A stretch of 64,000 nucleotides of DNA from Myxococcus eversor. GTDB taxonomy: Bacteria; Myxococcota; Myxococcia; Myxococcales; Myxococcaceae. The notes beneath the pieces were generated by a model that was not told the origin of the DNA, did not search any database, and worked only from the letters and a program-made list of their open reading frames with translations. The number at the start of each line of letters is the position of its first letter. Position 1 is the first letter of the stretch. The translations under genes were made by a program, and so were the position numbers. The stretch spans positions 558,001-622,000 of the forward strand of contig NZ_JAAIXY010000001.1 of the NCBI RefSeq assembly GCF_010894455.1, written 5' to 3'. Of the stretch, positions 61,093-64,000 are shown piece by piece.

Positions 61093-62301
61093 TCAGAACA
61101 TGTGTCCGAAGGTGATGTAGATGCGCTGGCGGCCCGTCTCGGTGGAGCGGGCGTAGTCCATGCGCACCACGGCGGCGCGGCGGGTGAGGCGCAGGCCTCC
61201 GCCGATGCCCGGGTGCCACTCATGCCACTTGCCGTCCGGCACGCCCGGGTGCCACACGCGCCCCAGGTCCAGGAACATCACCGCGCCCACCTTCATGTTC
61301 TTTCCGAACACCTGCATCTGCGCGGCCTGGAAGCGCAGCTCCGTGTTGCTGAACGCCTTGATGTTGCCAGAGAAGCGGTTGCGCTCGATTCCTCGCACGC
61401 TGCTCATGCCGCCGATTCCCTCCGACACATTCACGCCGCCGGTGTTGCTCCACTCGAAGAACGGCACGTCGCCGAAGAGCATGTCCAGGGTGAGCCGCTG
61501 CGCCAGCGTCAGCCGCGACGACAGTCGCAGATAACGCCGCTCGCTCAGGGTGATGCCCACGTACTGGTAGCGGCTGCCCGTGGCCTGCCCGGAAACGCGC
61601 AGGGCCAGCTCCTCCACGCCGCCCTCCAGCGGGTCCGTCTCGTCGTCGCGCGTGTCCCACAGCGCGCCCACGAGGAGCTGGCCGGTGGAGCCGCCTTCGA
61701 TTCCGATGGGCTGCTGCTGCGTCAGCATGGACTGGTCTTCCGCGCTCACGCTCGTGTTGCGCCACGCGTAGCCCACGTAGGACTGGAGCGGATGCGTGGG
61801 GCCGAACGGCCGGCCACGAAGGCGGACCCACGCCCCCGGCGAGCCCTTGTCGAAGGTGAAGCGCTCGTTGTCCAAATCACCCTTGAAGTCCGGCGCCGAC
61901 AGGTTGCCCGCGCCGAAGAAGGGGCTGCGCAGCTCGCGGCGGTACTCGAGTCCGGCCTCCAGGCGCAGCGGACCGATGAGGCGCGGCCCGTCGTAGCGCA
62001 GGTAGTGGCTCTGCACCCCGCGACTGCTGAACAGCACCTGCGCGCCGATGCCATGCGCGTAGGGCGTCTTCCCGGGGCCATACAGGTAGATGCCGCCCAC
62101 GGCGCCGTAGCTGATGCCGCTGTCCGAGCTGAACGTCATCATCGGCAGCGCGATGATGTCCGCGCCCGAGTCCGTCTTCGCGGGCGGCAATCCCGGCGCC
62201 GGCCGAGACGGTGTCTGCACCGGGGCGGCGGCGAGGGTTGCGAGCAGGACGGCGGAGATCAGCATGGGGACCGTGGTGACGCCTCTCTGAGTCGGTTCCA
62301 T
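61093..62301 (-). CDS. Outer-membrane barrel of the D15/Omp85 type, paralogue of the gene at 3374
   Basis: This 402-residue precursor has a signal sequence (LISAVLLATLAAAP). The barrel resembles that of the 3374-4690 protein: PMMTFSSDSGISYGAVGG aligns with its start, LFGDVPFFEWSNTGG and RGIERNRFSGNIKAFSNTEL match later parts, and it ends RIYITFGHMF. No POTRA domains are seen. ATG 62301 is the annotated start; an internal ATG (MLISAV) would also preserve the signal peptide. Confidence 0.75.
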   Translation of the reverse strand: MEPTQRGVTTVPMLISAVLLATLAAAPVQTPSRPAPGLPPAKTDSGADIIALPMMTFSSDSGISYGAVGGIYLYGPGKTPYAHGIGAQVLFSSRGVQSHYLRYDGPRLIGPLRLEAGLEYRRELRSPFFGAGNLSAPDFKGDLDNERFTFDKGSPGAWVRLRGRPFGPTHPLQSYVGYAWRNTSVSAEDQSMLTQQQPIGIEGGSTGQLLVGALWDTRDDETDPLEGGVEELALRVSGQATGSRYQYVGITLSERRYLRLSSRLTLAQRLTLDMLFGDVPFFEWSNTGGVNVSEGIGGMSSVRGIERNRFSGNIKAFSNTELRFQAAQMQVFGKNMKVGAVMFLDLGRVWHPGVPDGKWHEWHPGIGGGLRLTRRAAVVRMDYARSTETGRQRIYITFGHMF

Positions 62302-62417
62302 CCCGACTGAAGGACGGCGCTACCTGCCCGCCTGCTTTCCAGGAGAGCTGCCTTCGGCTGAAGGCGGCCGTCCCCCCAAGTGCTCATTTTGCCTGCCGGG
62401 GGAGGGGAGGCGTCAAC

Positions 62418-64000
62418 GTGAGTGGTGTCATTACCCCAGCTTCATGGATGTGGGCCCACGGGCTTGCGCGTCGCATTCGCGCGAAAGTTCCGCCGGCAGC
62501 GGCGCACCGACGTCGGAACCTCCTGATTGTCCACTTAGACGGAGTACCAAAGGCCCTTCTGGATGAGGCGATTGTCGCCGGGAAGATGCCGTTCTTCTCA
62601 CGACTCATCCGCTCGGGTTCGTTTCATTTGGATGACGCCTTCTGGGGCGCGCCCACTTCCACGCCCTACTTCCAGGCGGGCCTGCTGTACGGCATGCGCG
62701 AATCGAACCTGCCTGCCTACTCCTGGTACGACCGGGAGCTGGGCCGCGAGGTGAAGATGAGCGTGCCCTCGGACGCACTGCTCGTCGATCAACGGCTGCG
62801 AGGCGCGGGGCGCGACAGCCTGCTGGACGGCGGTGGCCACGGGTACTTCTCGCTGTTTCGAGCGGGCGCGGACAACGCGTGGAGTATGAGCACGCTGGGC
62901 AGCTTCAAGCTGATGTCGCGCTCGTTCTCCTACGAGATGATGGGACTGGCCGCGGGCCGCACGCGGGGCACCTGGGACTTCCTTCGCTCGTTCGGAATGG
63001 ACACCTGGCACTCAGCGCGCGAGGTGGCCCACTGGGGCCATTCACTCCACGACTGGCGCCACGAGCAGTCCTTCCTGCTCAGCCGCGTGTTCCTCCAGCG
63101 CCTGGGCTGGAGCTTCGCGCACACCAAGGCGCTGGTGGACATGGTGCGCGGCGTTCCCGCCATCTACCTCGTCTACGGCAACTACGATGAGGTGGCCCAT
63201 CGTCGCGGGCCGCGCTCGGAGCTGGCGCTGACGGAGCTGCACCGCGTGGACACGTACCTCGCGGAGCTCTATGCGATGTCGCGCTCGGTGGAGCGGCCAT
63301 ACGACGTCGTCATCCTCTCGGACCACGGCCATGTGGACAGCCTTCCGCTGGAGCAGCGTCAGGGGGGGCGTCTGGAGTCCATGCTCTTGCAGGGTGCGCG
63401 TGTCCCGCTGTCCGACGACGTGGCGCGTGGCCTGTGCGAGGGACGTCCGCTCCCGGAGGTGGACACCGTGGCGCGCGAGCCGTTCAAGCCCGTCATCATC
63501 GAGTGCGGCAACTTCGCCCATGTCTATCTCTCCGGCGCGCGCGAGCCGCTGGAGGCGCGCACGGTGCTGGCGCGTCACCCGGAAGTCCTGGCGCGCGCCA
63601 CGCGGAGCGCGGACATCGGCATCGTCGCGATGCGCCGGGGAAACTCCGCGGTGGCCGTGGTGCGCGGGGGTGTGTACGGCCCGGAGGACATCGAGCGAGC
63701 GCCCCTGGCTCCCGAGTACAGCCGCCGCGCGGTGGCGGACTTCCTCAAGGGCCTGCCGGCGATGAAGACCGCGGGAGACCTGGTCCTCTTCGGTGAGGCG
63801 GTGAAACGAGGTGGCACGGTGGGCTTCGCCTGGGAGTTCGGCTCGCACGGCGGACTGACGCGCACGGAGGCCAACAGCCTGGTGTGCTGGCCCGCCGACG
63901 CGCCCGTGGACCTGTCCGGACTGGGCCACTGCGCGGACCTTCACGAACTGCTCGCGGAGGCCTATCTGGAGCCCGCACTCAAACTGCGGTGGGTCCAGTG
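62418..64000 (+). CDS. Alkaline-phosphatase-superfamily protein, 3' end beyond the window
   Basis: At least 527 codons; the reading frame is still open at the right edge. The start is GTG 62418, where GGGGAGG precedes by 7 bases; ATG 62448 is an alternative. Metal-site segments of the nucleotide-pyrophosphatase/phosphodiesterase type are visible: LLIVHLDGVPKALLDEA at the N-terminus, FFSRLIRSGS, AIYLVYGNYDEVAHRRGPRS and YDVVILSDHGHVDSLPL. It could be a phosphodiesterase or phosphotransferase acting on lipids; the usual nucleophile Thr is not obvious (FWGAPTSTPYFQAGLL holds candidates). No signal peptide is evident at the start. Confidence 0.75.
   Translation, partial: MSGVITPASWMWAHGLARRIRAKVPPAAAHRRRNLLIVHLDGVPKALLDEAIVAGKMPFFSRLIRSGSFHLDDAFWGAPTSTPYFQAGLLYGMRESNLPAYSWYDRELGREVKMSVPSDALLVDQRLRGAGRDSLLDGGGHGYFSLFRAGADNAWSMSTLGSFKLMSRSFSYEMMGLAAGRTRGTWDFLRSFGMDTWHSAREVAHWGHSLHDWRHEQSFLLSRVFLQRLGWSFAHTKALVDMVRGVPAIYLVYGNYDEVAHRRGPRSELALTELHRVDTYLAELYAMSRSVERPYDVVILSDHGHVDSLPLEQRQGGRLESMLLQGARVPLSDDVARGLCEGRPLPEVDTVAREPFKPVIIECGNFAHVYLSGAREPLEARTVLARHPEVLARATRSADIGIVAMRRGNSAVAVVRGGVYGPEDIERAPLAPEYSRRAVADFLKGLPAMKTAGDLVLFGEAVKRGGTVGFAWEFGSHGGLTRTEANSLVCWPADAPVDLSGLGHCADLHELLAEAYLEPALKLRWVQ

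Noticed and set aside
1-64000. tRNA, rRNA, CRISPR array and insertion sequences
   Set aside because: I looked for T-loop-like motifs, regularly spaced direct repeats and transposase frames and saw none that I could support.

Overview
The window is a high-GC chromosomal segment with GC-rich third codon positions, densely packed genes and many ATGA/GTGA/TGATG overlaps. The gene set points to a myxobacterium of the Myxococcus/Corallococcus type: a complete lower mevalonate operon with type 2 IPP isomerase, an ADOP-type ABC permease, ELWxxDGT-repeat and delta-60-repeat lipoproteins, and many secreted lipoproteins and RND pumps. This assignment is inference from gene content. I saw no rRNA, tRNA, CRISPR array or transposase.

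Layout. 1-4.7 kb: two flavin amine/amino-acid oxidases (minus), a divergent SDR and a D15/Omp85-like barrel. 4.7-8.6 kb: a compact plus-strand operon of a gamma-butyrobetaine hydroxylase-like dioxygenase, a sphingosine-1-phosphate-lyase-like PLP enzyme, a 29-codon ORF and a DUF819 membrane protein, preceded by a small poly-cysteine ORF. 8.7-9.9 kb: a protein joining a Gln-Arg-repeat leader of the kind seen on contractile-injection-system cargo to a domain with two GxxH motifs (Tiki/TraB/EreA-like). 9.9-19.7 kb: TPR lipoprotein, M16 peptidase, histidine kinase, serine hydrolase, QueD, and a PTPS-like/SDR pair. 20-24.4 kb: an RND efflux pair. 24.6-31.4 kb: trypsin-like lipoprotein, cysteine hydrolase, Kv-type channel with a zinc-ribbon tail, NAD(P)-dependent epimerase, PQQ-type sugar dehydrogenase, membrane-linked dual-specificity phosphatase, 2OG-Fe(II) oxygenase. 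31.4-39.8 kb: ADOP permease, an unrecognised 595-residue protein bracketed by two copies of a 57-bp hairpin repeat, an ELWxxDGT lipoprotein, glutaminase, a minisatellite and a DUF488 protein. 39.9-46.2 kb: TolC-MFP-RND operon with a divergent MarR regulator. 46.3-49.4 kb: coiled-coil protein, CAT/E2-like acyltransferase, HtpX. 49.6-55 kb: an iron locus (imelysin-like lipoprotein, Fur-box-like palindrome, delta-60 lipoprotein, FecA-like TonB receptor). 55-61 kb: DsrE-like protein and the operon fni-hmgR-mvk-mvd-pmk. 61-64 kb: a second D15-like barrel and a truncated alkaline-phosphatase-superfamily protein.

How the genes work together. The five mevalonate enzymes take HMG-CoA to IPP/DMAPP; HMG-CoA synthase is not in the window. 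The MarR/TolC/MFP/RND set is a self-contained efflux system, whereas the RND pair at 20-24 kb has neither its own outer-membrane factor nor an adjacent regulator. The iron locus appears controlled from one Fur-like site between divergent genes. The most novel-looking items are the Tiki-like putative cargo protein, the hairpin-flanked orphan gene, the dioxygenase/PLP-lyase operon with its two small ORFs, and the PTPS-like/SDR pair whose PTPS member lacks the catalytic cysteine.
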